Part shown: piece by piece, positions 22,166 through 32,635 of the stretch
Numbering within the stretch: the stretch's first letter is position 1
Layout of the letters: each line of letters starts with the position of its first letter
NCBI RefSeq assembly: GCF_036323735.1
Contig: NC_086024.1
Location: 127,618,053-127,682,052 of the forward strand
Direction: 5' to 3'
From: Rattus norvegicus
Taxonomy: Eukaryota > Chordata > Mammalia > Rodentia > Muridae
DNA length: 64,000 nt
The notes under the pieces: model-generated
Told to the model about the DNA's origin: nothing
Databases searched by the model: none
The model's input: only the letters and a program-made list of their open reading frames with translations
Made by a program: the position numbers and the translations under genes

Positions 22166-23479
22166 AACAAAGGAACCAAACAAGAATGACTTTGTGATGA
22201 AACTGGAGTAACCAGACCTACCGGCAGCACTAAGCCGGACTAGGAGAGTGCATATTTCAGTGGGACGTTGGGAGCTGAAATCTAGACAATCTACTGCAGT
22301 GTCATGTGCCCTCTAAATCCAGGAAGAAGGCAGCTTACAGGCTGGCATCTGCCCACCTCTAACCAGTGGCTGAGTCACTAGGCTGGGGGACAAAAACCCT
22401 CAAACAAATTCTGGGGGGTTTCCTTAAGAGGGCAGCAAGCGTCCAGCAGAGTTTCTGGAAGATGGGAACACCTATTCCTTCAGCTGCCCTGGTCTGCAGG
22501 AAGCACAAAAAGACCAGGCAGTTTCCCAGGCTGGACCTGTCTCCTGCTCTGGGAGGAATCCTTGACAGCTGGCTTAGCCACTCCCTAAGGAGGAATCGGT
22601 TCACCGAGCTTTATGCGTGAATAACTCCTAACGAAGCTTAGAGGAAAGAAATTTCTGTATTTTATCTTTTGTTTCGTGTACTTTTATTTATTTGTTCAAC
22701 CTCTGCAACATTACACAAACAGGAAGTTTTCACTGGAGCAAAGCAGAAATGTAACATGTTTTATTTTCGGACAGGGTCTCAACTATTTAACCTCTGCTGA
22801 CCTGGAGGTCGCTGTGTAGACCAGGTTGGCCTTGAACTCATAGAAATCTATTCTGCTCTGGCTGGTCTGGATCTACTCAGTGTTCTGTACCATTCAGTGG
22901 TGATTAAATGCCTAACTTTGGAAAGATGGGTGCTCCTGTGATTCACTCTCTAAGGACTGATTGTACTGGTGGCGTCCATTCTTCTTTGCATATGAGGGCT
23001 TAATAAATGTGAACAATTTTACTTATGTTTTAAACTTTACAGAAAAGTCACAGAGTCAGTGCAGAGTTCCTACACACTCACCCACCTTCCCTTGAAGAGA
23101 CAGGCTGACTCTCTGATAGGCTTCAAGAGATTAGGCCTAATCAGAACCTGCCTCACCACCTGGCTTGAAGCAAGAACAATGAATGGGTCAGCAACAGATT
23201 CCAGCCCCAGTGCCCCAAAATGGTTTTGGAATGTCCCTAAGAGACAGAGCAAGATTAAGTCACCTACCCTGGAATTCCCCTAACCTGCTTTAAACCCAGC
23301 TCAGGCGGGTGTCTCTATCTTGGTAATGGGAGACCCCAGCATGCTGGACTCCTGCAGCATAGAACACTCTTTTACGTACTATTTAAGTCCAGGGTACCAT
23401 TCTCCAGTGAATGATGGACCCTTACACCCTACCATTACCTTACAGCTCTGCATTTGTGCCCTCTAGGGAGAAAATGGCA

Positions 23480-24445
23480 GTGCTGGTTAGTGCTCTCTGG
23501 TGTGCTGGTTAGTGCTCTCTGGTGTGCTGGTTAGTGCTCTCCGGTGTGCTGGTTAGTGCTCTCCGGTGTGCTGGTTAGTGCTCTCCGATGTGCTGGTTAG
23601 TGCTCTCCGGTGTGCTGGTTAGTGCTCTCCGGTGTGCTGGTTAGTGCTCTGCTCTCCGGTGTGCTGGTTAGTGCTCTCTGGTGTGCTGGTTAGTGCTCTC
23701 TGGTGTGCTGGTTAGTGCTCTCCGGTGTGCTGGTAAGTGCTCTCCAGTGTGCTGGTTAGTGCTCTGCTCTCCAGTGTGCTGGTTAGTGCTCTCCGGTGTG
23801 CTGGTTAGAGCTCTCCGGTGTGCTGGTTAGTGCTCTCCGGTATGCTGGTTAGCGCTCTGCTCTCCAGTGTGCTGGTTAGTGCTCTCCAGTGTGCTGGTTA
23901 GTGCTCTCCGGTGTGCTGGTTAGTGCTCTGCTCTCCGGTGTGCTGGTTAGAGCTCTCTGGTGTGCTGGTTAGTGCTCTCTGGTGTGCTGGTTAGTGCTCT
24001 CCGGTGTGCTGGTTAGTGCTCTCCGGTGTGCTGGTTAGTGCTCTCCGGTGTGCTGGTTAGTGCTCTCCGGTGTGCTGGTTAGTGCTCTGCTCTCCGGTGT
24101 GCTGGTTAGAGCTCTCTGGTGTGCTGGTTAGAGCTCTCTGGTATGCTGGTTAGTGCTCTCCGGTGTGCTGGTTAGTGCTCTCCGGTGTGCTGGTTAGTGC
24201 TCTCTGGTGTGCTGGTTAGTGCTCTCCGGTGTGCTGGTTAGTGCTCTCCGGTGTGCTGGTTAGTGCTCTCCGGTGTGCTGTTAGTGCTCTCTGGTGTGCT
24301 GGTTAGCGCTGTGCTCTCCAGTGTGCTGGTTAGTGCTCTCCAGTGTGCTGGTTAGTGTTCTCCAGTGTGCTGGTTAGCGCTCTCCGGTGTGCTGGTTAGC
24401 GCTCTCCGGTGTGCTGGTTAGAGCTCTCTGGTGTGCTGGTTAGTT
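23480..24445 (+). repeat. 42-unit 22-bp minisatellite
   Basis: Tandem units of GTGCTGGTTAGTGCTCTCCG plus GT, with C/T and G/A variants. By hand count there are 42 units before the last copy at 24433: 35 of 22 bp, six of 27 bp (extra GCTCT/GCTGT, near 23646, 23761, 23854, 23925, 24084 and 24308) and one of 21 bp (near 24281). These add up exactly to the 953 bp between 23480 and 24433. The 43rd copy is the start of the flanking interspersed repeat. Confidence 0.97.
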
Positions 24446-24745
24446 TTTTGTGAACTTGACACAGCTGGAGTCATCTAGGAAGAGGGAAACTCCAGACAGA
24501 AGGTTCCCCATAGGCCACTCTGTGGGGCCATTTTCTTGATAATTAAGGAAGCCCCAGCCCATTGTGGTGGGTGCAACCCCTGAACAGATGGTCCCGGTTG
24601 TATATAAATTCATGCTAAGTAATCCAGTAGAGCACCCGCTGTGGCTTCTGTTTCAAGCTCTTGCCTGCAGTTCCCGTCTTGGCTTCCTATAAGCCAAATA
24701 TACCCCTCCATCCCAGAACCTAGCTAGGACAGCCAGGACTCTGAC
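24433..24745 (+). mobile_element. common rodent interspersed repeat (family not assigned)
   Basis: Begins GTGCTGGTTAGTTTTTTGTG and continues with CTTGACACAGCTGGAGTCATC, a sequence seen in many rodent loci. It ends near a CCAAATATACCCC stretch. The same family in reverse orientation covers 13534-13862, and an end fragment lies at about 25985-26045. Its first 11 bases equal the start of the minisatellite unit. Confidence 0.6.
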
Positions 24746-24957
24746 AGGGTCTTTTATTTTTAGATTTATGTGTGTAAGTGTTCTGCCTACCACATGCATG
24801 CCTGGTGTCCACGGAGGTCAGAAGGCCTTGGATCTCCTGGAACTGGAGTTATGCGTGGATGTGAGCCATCCTTTGGGTGCTGGGAGCCAAACCCAGGTCC
24901 TTTTCCTCTAAAAAAGCAACACGTGCTCTTAGCGACTGAGTTACCTCCCTAGCTCTG
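24746..24957 (-). mobile_element. B3-type SINE
   Basis: Reverse element with GGTCAGAAGGCCTTGGATCT and an ACTGAGTTACCTCCCTAGCT end. Directly follows the interspersed repeat at 24433-24745. Confidence 0.75.
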
Positions 24958-25465
24958 GGTGTACTGTTCTCACTAGTGTCTTCTATGTGTTCCAAGGTCA
25001 GGCCCAGGGTACCTCATTACATGTATTCACTATGGTTCCTTAGTTACCTCTGGTTTGGGATGTTTTTTGGTCCTTTAAGAAAATGTCTTCAGTTGGGCTC
25101 CTGTGGTGCATTTCTCACAGCTAGCCTGGGTCATGGCTTTATTACACTGCACCAGGGGTCCAGACGGCCTCCCAGGGATACCACTGATGTTAATGTAGTA
25201 TTAGCCAGGTCTTTCCAAGAAAAGTTTTTGCTGTCCCTTTCCACATGCTCATCCTCAGAAAGAAGTCACCAAGTTGAGCCTGCATGTAAAGGGGAAGGAA
25301 GATGATACATGCTGCTTCCAGGGGTGGTTTAAATGACAAATGTCTTCCAAAGGCTCAGGAATTTTCACTTGTTCCCCAGATGGTGGCACTACTTGGAGGA
25401 ATCTTGGGGACCCTTGCTGGAGGGAGCATGCTCACTGGGAACCTACTTTGACAGTTCATAGTCTT

Positions 25466-25551
25466 TTTCTTTTTTCTGGAGCTGGGGACCAAACCCAGGG
25501 CCTTGCGCTTCCTAGGCAAGCGCTCTACCACTGAGCTAAATCCCCAACCCC
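25466..25551 (-). mobile_element. ID SINE
   Basis: Reverse ID with a perfect 16-bp target-site duplication GACAGTTCATAGTCTT at 25450-25465 and 25552-25567. Confidence 0.96.
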
Positions 25552-25792
25552 GACAGTTCATAGTCTTATCCCACTTCCAGTAGCTTTCTGGGCTTCCTCA
25601 ATGTAAACTGACCAGCCAGCTGCTTCCTCATCTGGCAGCCCCATGTCATAGCCTTCCTGCCATCATGGACTCTGCCTCTGGAATGGTATAAGACAAAACA
25701 AAACAAAACCAACAGAAAACAACAACAACAACAACAACAAAAAAAACAAAAACAAAAAAAAACCCAAAAAGACACCCCCCCCCCAAACCAAA

Positions 25793-25960
25793 CCTGGGCA
25801 GTGGTGATGCACATCTTTGATCTCAGCACTTGGGAGGCAGAGGCAGGCAAATCTCTGTAAATTCGAGGCCAGCCTGGTCTACAGAGAAAGCAAGTTCCAG
25901 GACAGCCAGGGCTCCTCAGAGAAACCCTGGTCAGAACAAAACAAACAAGAAAACAAAACA
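25793..25960 (+). mobile_element. B1 SINE
   Basis: Forward B1 (GGGCAGTGGTGATGCACATC) with GCCAGCCTGGTCTACAGAGA and an AAACAAAACA-rich tail. Preceded by a (AAC)n/A-rich tract at 25690-25790. Confidence 0.92.
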
Positions 25961-26476
25961 ATACGAAACAAAAAGCCCTCTTTCTTTCATAAGTCACTTC
26001 TAGCCTAGTCTTTTATCACAGGAGCAGAAAGTAACTAACACTATTCCTAAAGGGTAAAGTAGGCACACGAGTTATTTGACATTCTTCTGTAAAGACTCAT
26101 CTTTTCTCCCATATTTACTCAATCTTTACTTACATTGACATCAACTCCCAGGTATTGACTCTGGGTTACAGCTATCACTGGGATGCTTACTCTGTAGCTG
26201 TGAGGAAGCTCTTCCCGGAAGTCCCCTGGCTGTGGCCATACTGCCTTCTTTTCATTTCTTTGAGGATTTCTTTTTTAAACAAAAAGACATTCCCCTTCAG
26301 ATCCTAGTGTGTCACCATGGCATTCTAGTGCTGTTGTGTTTCAACATGGCTGTTTAAACGGGCACATGTGTTTTTATTATTCATTGACTTATAAACCAAG
26401 AAATATAGCTCCATTTTATTTCGGTTACACAGTGTTCACCAGATGCATGCAGAAGACCTTAAGAAAAGCTGTCTGT

Positions 26477-26650
26477 GGGCTGGAGAGGTGGCTCACAGGT
26501 AAGAGGACCCTTCCCAGCATGTTCATGGCAGCAAATCATCTTGTGTAACACAGTTCCAGAGTTACATGATTCTCTTCTGGCTTCTGTGGGTGCCCCGCCT
26601 GCATGTTTGCATATGCATGCATGTAAGCAAATGTTTATACATCTAGCGTT
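26477..26650 (+). mobile_element. B2/B3-type SINE
   Basis: GGGCTGGAGAGGTGGCTCAC head and CTTCTGGCTTCTGTGGGTGC in the body. Confidence 0.8.
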
Positions 26651-26819
26651 GATTTTACTTTCTAAAGGAATACTCCTGGCACTGAAAGAATCATCTTGAA
26701 CCTTAAGCTTCCTGCCTGTAGAATGGGAACTGGTTGGGAACTGGTTTTTTTTTTTTGGACAGGTTCCAGTGAGAAGTTAGCAAGGCAACCAGAAGAGCTT
26801 GAGAACAAGGGACTCTGGG

Positions 26820-26998
26820 GGCGGAGGAGACGACGGTTCAACAGTGGAGAGCATTGACTGCTCTGGCACAGGTTCAGGGTTGTTTGGTATTCGTATGGTG
26901 ACTCACAACTGCCTGACTCCAGTCTCTGTTCTGGCTTCTGCAGGCGCTGCATGAGTACGAGGCACACACATAGCCACATAACATTAAAAACAAATCTT
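26820..26998 (+). mobile_element. diverged B2 SINE
   Basis: GAGAGCATTGACTGCTCTGG, GGTGACTCACAACTGCCTGA and an A-rich end. Confidence 0.75.
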
Positions 26999-29147
26999 TA
27001 TGAAAAGATCAAGGATTGCAGTGGGCAGCCTGGATGTAAATCCTGGCCTGTCATTTTGATGAAGTGACACTCAGCAGGTGTTAAACATTATTAAAGCTCT
27101 GCTAAAAACACTGTTAATAAGTTCTTTTTTTTTTTTTTAATTGTAAGCACTCCTGCTGATGGGGCAATTTGACTTCTCAATCACCAGTTGCTGGACTCAC
27201 CCACTGTCTCTTACGTCGAGCTAAAGGACTGTCAAAAGGCCAGCCAGTTATCCGTATGACATGTTTGCAACATTGCATCAGCTCCTTCGAAAAAAATCAC
27301 AACTGTAGCCGATTTGCTCCAGCTCCCCAAGGTATAGCCTCAGCCAGGACTGGTCCAGCTTCTACCAGATGTTTACTAGTGCAACCTCAGTGAATCCTAG
27401 ATGACCCAGCAACTGTTTTCAAGGAAGGACAGTTTCTCTGATAGCTTAGCAGTGACTGCTCGGGTTGGGACAAGGCTGTGATTGGTGCAAACACAATGCT
27501 TCATTTACACGTAAGGTTTTCTGAAAGTGGTACAAACACCTTCCCTTAGCCTGTAAGGGTCAGGCTGTTGAGCTCACCTTGTCAGCTAGGAGAAAACCTC
27601 TTGTGCTGCCTCCTCAATAAAAGATTCTCTCCAGTAGTGTTTCCTTGCCTATTTCTAATAGCTGTGAGGCTAAGGTGGTGACACAAAGTCAGGAGAATCA
27701 CCATTCTGCAACAGCAGAGGGTGGAGTGGCAGGCAGAGCTGGGAAATGGCTGTGTGGCTGGCTGTTTTGACGACTGAGGAGGAGAGGTAAAGGAGAGGAC
27801 ACTGTAGAGAGCCAGAAAAGAAAAGCTGTGGGCCCTTGTCACTGGAGGTTTCAGAGAGCTTCTGTGATTTTTTTTTTTTTTTTACAAGTCTCAGACACTC
27901 TGAGGCCTATAAGCTTTAACAGTGGCCTCTGTCAAGGGCCAAGCAATACCAACTTCCTAAGTCTATACAACAGCTGTAATGCTTGTAAAGAGGCCTACAA
28001 TAACTTGGTATTCTAGAGCAAACCACCTACTTAATTAAGGGTCCAGTAGTCTAGGCCCCTAGAGTTATAGCACTAGGGGGCGCCCTTCTCCACCTGTCCG
28101 TTGCTACCACTGCCAAATGCCATGGGATATAAGCAAAGACAAGCACTTAAAGGTCTCTGTGTCTCCCAGTGATCTACCCAGAATCAAATGACCCGGGGAC
28201 AGGAGCTGGCCAGCGTGACTACCTGTAAAACCACAGACAAGTTACTTTCCTGTTTCTCATCGCATTCATAAAACGGGAGGTGGGCAAAAGACAGCTTCTT
28301 GGGTCTTCCGCTAGTACTTAGTCCCTGGTCAAGGACGTGTCCAATGTCAGTCCTTATTACTGAGTCTGAATAGACCTTCAGAGCAGTAATTATCTTGCCG
28401 AGTTTATTCCCTCAGCATAGGGTCTCACAGGAGGGGTGTGGCATTTATTAATACTTGTGTCTACACAAAATGTTAAGTTTCTCACCGCTGAGACAGCAAG
28501 TAAGTGATCTGCAGGACAGTACAGAATGTGTCTTAAGCCACTATACAAACAGGCAGAATCACAGCTCTCAAGTGTCCACATGCCATTCTGCAGTGGAGAA
28601 CGTAAGGAAACTGACCATATATCCCTAACTCAGAGTAATCTACTGCAGTGCAATGCACCCCCGACTCCATGTACACATGGTGACCCAGCCTGGCCCTGAC
28701 TCTTGGTTGTAGCTCCTCCCTTAGCAGTGGAGAGAATACCAGCCTTGCAAGAATGAGAACAGCTTTTATTACTACCAGCTTCATTCATCTTGGACATACA
28801 CCTATTTCCCCAGTGTGATTTTAGTTTCCCTATATGTAGAACTTTGTCTTTTGAGGCAAGGTCTCACCCTGTAGTTTGGGCTGGCTTTGAAAGGCCAATC
28901 TTCCTGACTTTGGCTTTACTTGTTAAGCAGTGGGATTATAGGTATATAGCACCAGGATTAGAAAAACATAAAATTCATCTTTCCTTTCTCCCTTTGAAAT
29001 GAGTATTGATGGGCCCACTACTTGCCATAATCTGTGTAGTCTGGTTCCTGTCAAACAATCAAGTTACTACCCCCTAGGTACCAAGAGTCCAAAGAATTAA
29101 GCCTGTAACCTCAGTGGCTTTCAGATTCGTACTATAAAAGCTTCTCT
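26999..29147. other. intergenic sequence before MOAP1
   Basis: Mostly unique. A possible LTR-like end (CTCAATAAAAGATTCTCTCC) lies at about 27613-27632 and a reverse B1-like element at about 28849-28965. The CTCF-type motif lies at 28070. Confidence 0.45.
28066..28087 (+). promoter_or_regulatory. candidate CTCF binding site
   Basis: The core GCACTAGGGGGCGC at 28070-28083 matches 12 of 14 positions of the CTCF consensus CCACCAGGGGGCGC in forward orientation. It lies in non-repeat sequence about 1.3 kb beyond the inferred MOAP1 3' end. Confidence 0.6.
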
Positions 29148-29285
29148 CAGCCAGGTGCAGTGGTGCAAGCCTTTACCCAGCACTCAGGAGGCAGATCTGA
29201 GTTTGAGGCCAGCCAGATCTACAGAGTAAGTCTGCACAGCTAGGGCTACACAGAGAAACTCTGTCTCAAAAACAATTATTTTTTA
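29148..29285 (+). mobile_element. B1 SINE just beyond MOAP1 3' end
   Basis: Forward B1 (CCAGGTGCAGTGGTGCAAGC) ending GAGAAACTCTGTCTCAAAAA. Confidence 0.88.
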
Positions 29286-29845
29286 TCAAATGCATTATCT
29301 TGGAACCCCCAAGGTATACAAAGATCAAACATTTTATTATTAGCATTTCTTTATTTATACTATGACTCTAAGAAAATGACATTTAGAAGCAGACCCTTTG
29401 GCAACACATCAGATATATCACAAACCTAAAGATAGTTGTAGAATTGACCACAGCACTCAGTTGTGATTTTTGATTGCACAGAATCAATAACTGATTTATA
29501 ATAAAGAAACTTTAAATAACTTAGCTAGCCTTGGCTCGGGGTCTTCAGCATAAATGTGGGCAACACCTGAAAATTATTTTTAACGGACAGCACCATCACA
29601 TAAGACTATTAAACATGCATATAAACTCCAGCTTTGCAGAACACTGTACTAGATGACCTTTTGATTTAAATAATTACCAGTGTAGAATGACATCATTTGT
29701 ATCAGTAAAACACTGGGGAGACATTCAGTGGGGTGAACAACACGACAAAGGGCAAGTTACTTTGGCAGCACAAAGGGGGATGGGCTGATCACTTCTATGA
29801 GCTCCTCCATCATGTTCTGCTCATGACAGCCTTGCTGGTCTTGGG

Positions 29846-30904
29846 TCAAGTGAAATGTCCTTCTAATTCGGCCTGAAGAAGGACCTCTTCCTCTGCTGCC
29901 TCCTTATCTTTTATCAGTGTCAGCAACTGCAATAAGCCTGGGGCAGGGCTACCTTCTGGCAGTCCAAGCTCTCTTCGAACTGACTTGTGGATTGCCCCAG
30001 CAATGACTTGGTCTAGTCGGGCCTGATTCACAACTTCTTTCTCAATTGCTCCTTTCTGCACCAGCTTCTGTAATAAAGGCTCCAACCTCAGAACATAGGC
30101 AGAGAGCTTTTCACCACTCTTCTGGTAAGTAGTAAGGTATCTGACCTGCAAGGCCCTAGGATTATCAATAATCCCAAATATTGTCTCAAGCGTCTTCAGG
30201 CATTCTGCAACGGTAATGAACGGGTTGTTTATCTTGAGGACTCGAATAATTTCGAATGCTGGGCCTCTAAGGCTCTCCATCAACCGCCTTCTTTTCTCTA
30301 CATCTGACACCTGCCATGTTTTCATTACTTGGGAAGTATGAAACATCCAAGATTCAAATTCTTCCTCACCTGGTCCCGGAGGATCCCTGCCTGAGAACAC
30401 ACTCAGCTTTTTGTACCTCAGATACTGCAGGGTAGGCTTAAGAGCCTCATCTAATGCCTGTGCTAACATGGGTGCTCGAATTTCAGGGATCATCACATTC
30501 TGGTCTAGGCAGAGAGGGTCATTCCGATTCCCAAGAACTCTGGTTAATTCACCCATTGTCATGCCCTCTCCCTTTAAAAACTCATTTAATCTGCATAAAA
30601 AGTCACTATCAGCATCTGGAGGCTTAAAGATCACTCTCCAGACACCTCCTTTTGCAGGTATCTCCTTGGGGACTAGGGCACTGCCGGTCTCTACTGTGAG
30701 CCCAACCAAGGCTACATTCTTGTTCTCATCCCTCCTAAACATCCTCCCAAGCAGTCTGTGCTCCCCTAAGGGAGCAAGGCCAACCTGCAGGGCCTCCTCG
30801 ATGTCTGCCACTCCGCAGGTCGGAGGGATGCCGGCAACCAACAGTGCCTTCCGAGGGTTCATGTCCATCCCCCTGCACCAGTCTTCTAAGAGTCTCAGTG
30901 TCAT
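29846..30904 (-). CDS. Moap1: MOAP1 (PNMA4), modulator of apoptosis 1
   Basis: Uninterrupted 352-residue reading frame in one exon, close to the 351 residues I recall for human MOAP1. The family is known to bind BAX at mitochondria and RASSF1A downstream of death receptors, promoting apoptosis. It belongs to the PNMA family, domesticated from the Gag of a Ty3/gypsy-type retroelement. The N-terminal part (about 1-110, starting MTLRLLEDWCRGMDM) fits the RRM-like PNMA region. Residues about 165-340 fit the capsid-like domain (FSGRDPPGPGEEEFESWMF, then RRLMESLRGPAFEIIR). No CCHC zinc knuckle follows, and the protein ends in an acidic tail (EEEVLLQAELEGHFT). On the minus strand a pyrimidine-rich acceptor ends at 31011, so the exon probably starts at 31010 with about 106 nt of 5' UTR. 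Upstream exons would lie in the CpG island. Candidate polyadenylation signals (AATAAA, minus) lie at 29333-29338 and 29350-29355. The 172-residue frame on the opposite strand is a shadow. Confidence 0.97.
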   Translation of the reverse strand: MTLRLLEDWCRGMDMNPRKALLVAGIPPTCGVADIEEALQVGLAPLGEHRLLGRMFRRDENKNVALVGLTVETGSALVPKEIPAKGGVWRVIFKPPDADSDFLCRLNEFLKGEGMTMGELTRVLGNRNDPLCLDQNVMIPEIRAPMLAQALDEALKPTLQYLRYKKLSVFSGRDPPGPGEEEFESWMFHTSQVMKTWQVSDVEKRRRLMESLRGPAFEIIRVLKINNPFITVAECLKTLETIFGIIDNPRALQVRYLTTYQKSGEKLSAYVLRLEPLLQKLVQKGAIEKEVVNQARLDQVIAGAIHKSVRRELGLPEGSPAPGLLQLLTLIKDKEAAEEEVLLQAELEGHFT

Positions 30905-31029
30905 GGTGTCCAGGGTATTTAAATCCTAACTCGACCAGGGCACCGCCGCCGCCCCACCGCAGCTCAGAGATGTGCGTGCTCGTCTCTCTAATACGCAGAG
31001 GTCCAGGAGCCTGAGAAAACAGAGCATCC

Positions 31030-31720
31030 GTGTAAGTTAACGGTGCCTTGACTCCTGAGCAGTTCCTCTACCCACCCTCTGCGCTCATATACGAACCACA
31101 TGAGGTCTGCAGACCACCTGCCTACAGACGCACCGCTCAGGCTCCGGAGAGGGCGTCTGACCTTTGCGGGCATCAGGAGACACCAGGGGATCACGTCCCC
31201 AATGCGGCGATGGAGGACACGGGCTCCCTACGCCCGTTTCCCCGCCATGGTAGGAGACCGCCACCGCCGCAAACGCCCCAGGGAGCAGACAACCGCCTCC
31301 GGAGGCGGCGCGAAGTAGACAGCCTGACGTCACGAGAGACTGGCGCGCGTTTCCGGCCCAAGACGGAAGCTCTGACTGCGGCGGTATCCGGGACTGCGAG
31401 CGGGCGGGCCACTCAGGACAGGAAGGTGAGACCCGGGTTGCTCAGCTTGGCTGTCAGGCTGGCCCGGCGTTTAGCCGGGAGCCGAGCTCCGGGCTCTGCA
31501 GGCCAGGCCTGGCACCACTGCCCAGCCCAGGCACGGCGGCGGGAGCTGTGGGGGGCGGGCCCGGAGGTCCCGTGGCCAGGCATCTCCAGGTGGTTTCCCC
31601 TGCCTGGAGATCCAGAGGGCGACCGGGCCCGCCGCCGCGTGACTAGCCGGAGTCACGCTGAGCTTAATCACTACTAGCTCGTGCTCCCGCCGGCCGCGCT
31701 CACCTTCTTCTTCTGCGCGA
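31030..31720. promoter_or_regulatory. CpG island, shared bidirectional promoter of MOAP1 and LYSET
   Basis: The stretch is rich in G+C and CpG (for example around 31200-31420 and 31520-31700), in sharp contrast to the AT-rich SINE-laden flanks. It separates the MOAP1 start (minus, 30904) from the LYSET start (plus, 31755). No TATA box was seen at a convincing position. Long open frames here in several readings are a side effect of the base composition. Exact start sites cannot be read from sequence. Confidence 0.8.
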
Positions 31721-31754
31721 CCGAGAGGGTTTCTCTTAAGTGGCTTGTTCTGAA

Positions 31755-31834
31755 ATGCCAAAGGCACCTGACTATTCAGAACTGAGTGACTCTTGCACGC
31801 TTGCAGGGGGAACAGCAAGATTTTCGGGACCACT
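31755..31834 (+). CDS. Lyset: LYSET upstream coding exon (long isoform N-terminus)
   Basis: Eighty bases encode 26 codons plus 2 nt, starting at ATG 31755 and ending in a consensus donor. The next exon joins in frame at 32224. The exon is too short to stand out as an open frame, but the N-terminal sequence matches the long human isoform as I remember it. An acceptor-like TTTCTCTTAAG ends at 31740, so the transcribed exon may begin at 31741. Confidence 0.88.
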
Positions 31835-32635
31835 GTAAGTGTTTGAAAGAGTTACCGTCTTAACTTGGGGACTCCGACACTGGTTTAATGAGCAGAACCC
31901 AACCCAGTGCTCATGTCTGAAATAATAGTGTTAAGCCAGAAAGCATTTCAACTGTCAAGTGCAATGTCCTGTGGGGAAACTCGTTTTCATTATCTGAAAG
32001 TGTACTGGGTCTACTCAAGCAAGATGTGATGATTCATTCACTCTGGGGTTCTCATAAATAACAGTACTCAATATATACGGAAACCAGTATTTTTATGTGC
32101 TCACAATTGTTATATAAAACCACCTATAAGTTGTTTACAGATGTTAAATCAAGTGCACTTGGAATACTTGGTGTGGCACCATTACTAGACCCTAACTATA
32201 ATTTTCCTGTGTTTACATTGAAGGCACAGAGCATGGAGAATGATGAACTTCCGTCAGCGGATGGGATGGATTGGAGTGGGATTGTATTTGCTAGCAAGTG
32301 CAGCAGCGTTTTATTATGTTTTTGAAATCAATGAGACTTACAACAGGTTGGCTTTGGAACACATTCAGCAGCACCCTGAGGAGCCAAGGGAAGGAACCAC
32401 ATGGACACACTCCTTGAAAGCTCGGTTACTTTCCCTGCCCTTCTGGTTGTGGACAGTTATTTTCTTGATACCGTACTTACAGATGTTTTTGTTCCTTTAT
32501 TCTTGTACGAGAGCGGATCCTAAAACGGTGGGCTACTGTATTATTCCCATATGCTTGGCAATTATCTGCAATCGCCACCAGGCATTTGTCAAGGCTTCTA
32601 ATCAGATCAGCAGACTCCAACTGATTGACACGTAA
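31755..32635 (+). CDS. Lyset: LYSET / TMEM251 (lysosomal enzyme trafficking factor), two coding exons
   Basis: CDS join(31755..31834, 32224..32635), 163 residues. Known role: Golgi membrane protein that retains and stabilises GlcNAc-1-phosphotransferase, needed for mannose-6-phosphate tagging of lysosomal enzymes. Exon 1 encodes 26 residues starting MPKAPDYSELSDS and ends CT|GTAAGT. Exon 2 follows a good pyrimidine tract and AAG, and resumes with LHRAWRMMNFRQ. The phases match (2+1 nt). A second start at 32240 (MMNFRQRMGW) gives the short 131-residue form, and both forms are known in human. Hydrophobic segments lie at about residues 40-60 (GWIGVGLYLLASAAAFYYVF) and 96-121 (LLSLPFWLWTVIFLIPYLQ), with a further hydrophobic stretch at about 129-141. 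A possible non-coding first exon ends at 31425 (GGAAG|GTGAG). An acceptor just before 31741 is plausible. The gene is head-to-head with MOAP1. Confidence 0.95.

Larger units (their letters stand above)
21120..23479. other. intergenic sequence before the minisatellite
   Basis: Two old ID-like fragments (about 21437 and 22096) and a reverse B1-like fragment at about 22762-22880. The remainder looks unique, with no gene recognised. Confidence 0.45.

Noticed and set aside
23480..24445. Possible CRISPR-like array.
   Set aside because: Units are contiguous head-to-tail with no unique spacers, in a mammalian genome. It is a minisatellite.
27169..27393. Plus-strand 74-residue frame in unique sequence.
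   Set aside because: The peptide was not recognised and no splice sites or family motif could be seen. It is too weak to call.
1..29300. Search for exons of ITPK1, the next gene by human synteny.
   Set aside because: No segment matched a recognisable ITPK1 coding exon. Any overlap would be intronic or upstream.
30411..30929. Plus-strand 172-residue frame opposite MOAP1.
   Set aside because: It is the antisense shadow of the conserved MOAP1 coding exon.
31048..31677. Plus-strand 209-residue frame in the CpG island.
   Set aside because: Arg/Pro-rich translation of G+C-rich promoter DNA. It overlaps the shared promoter and has no recognisable domain.
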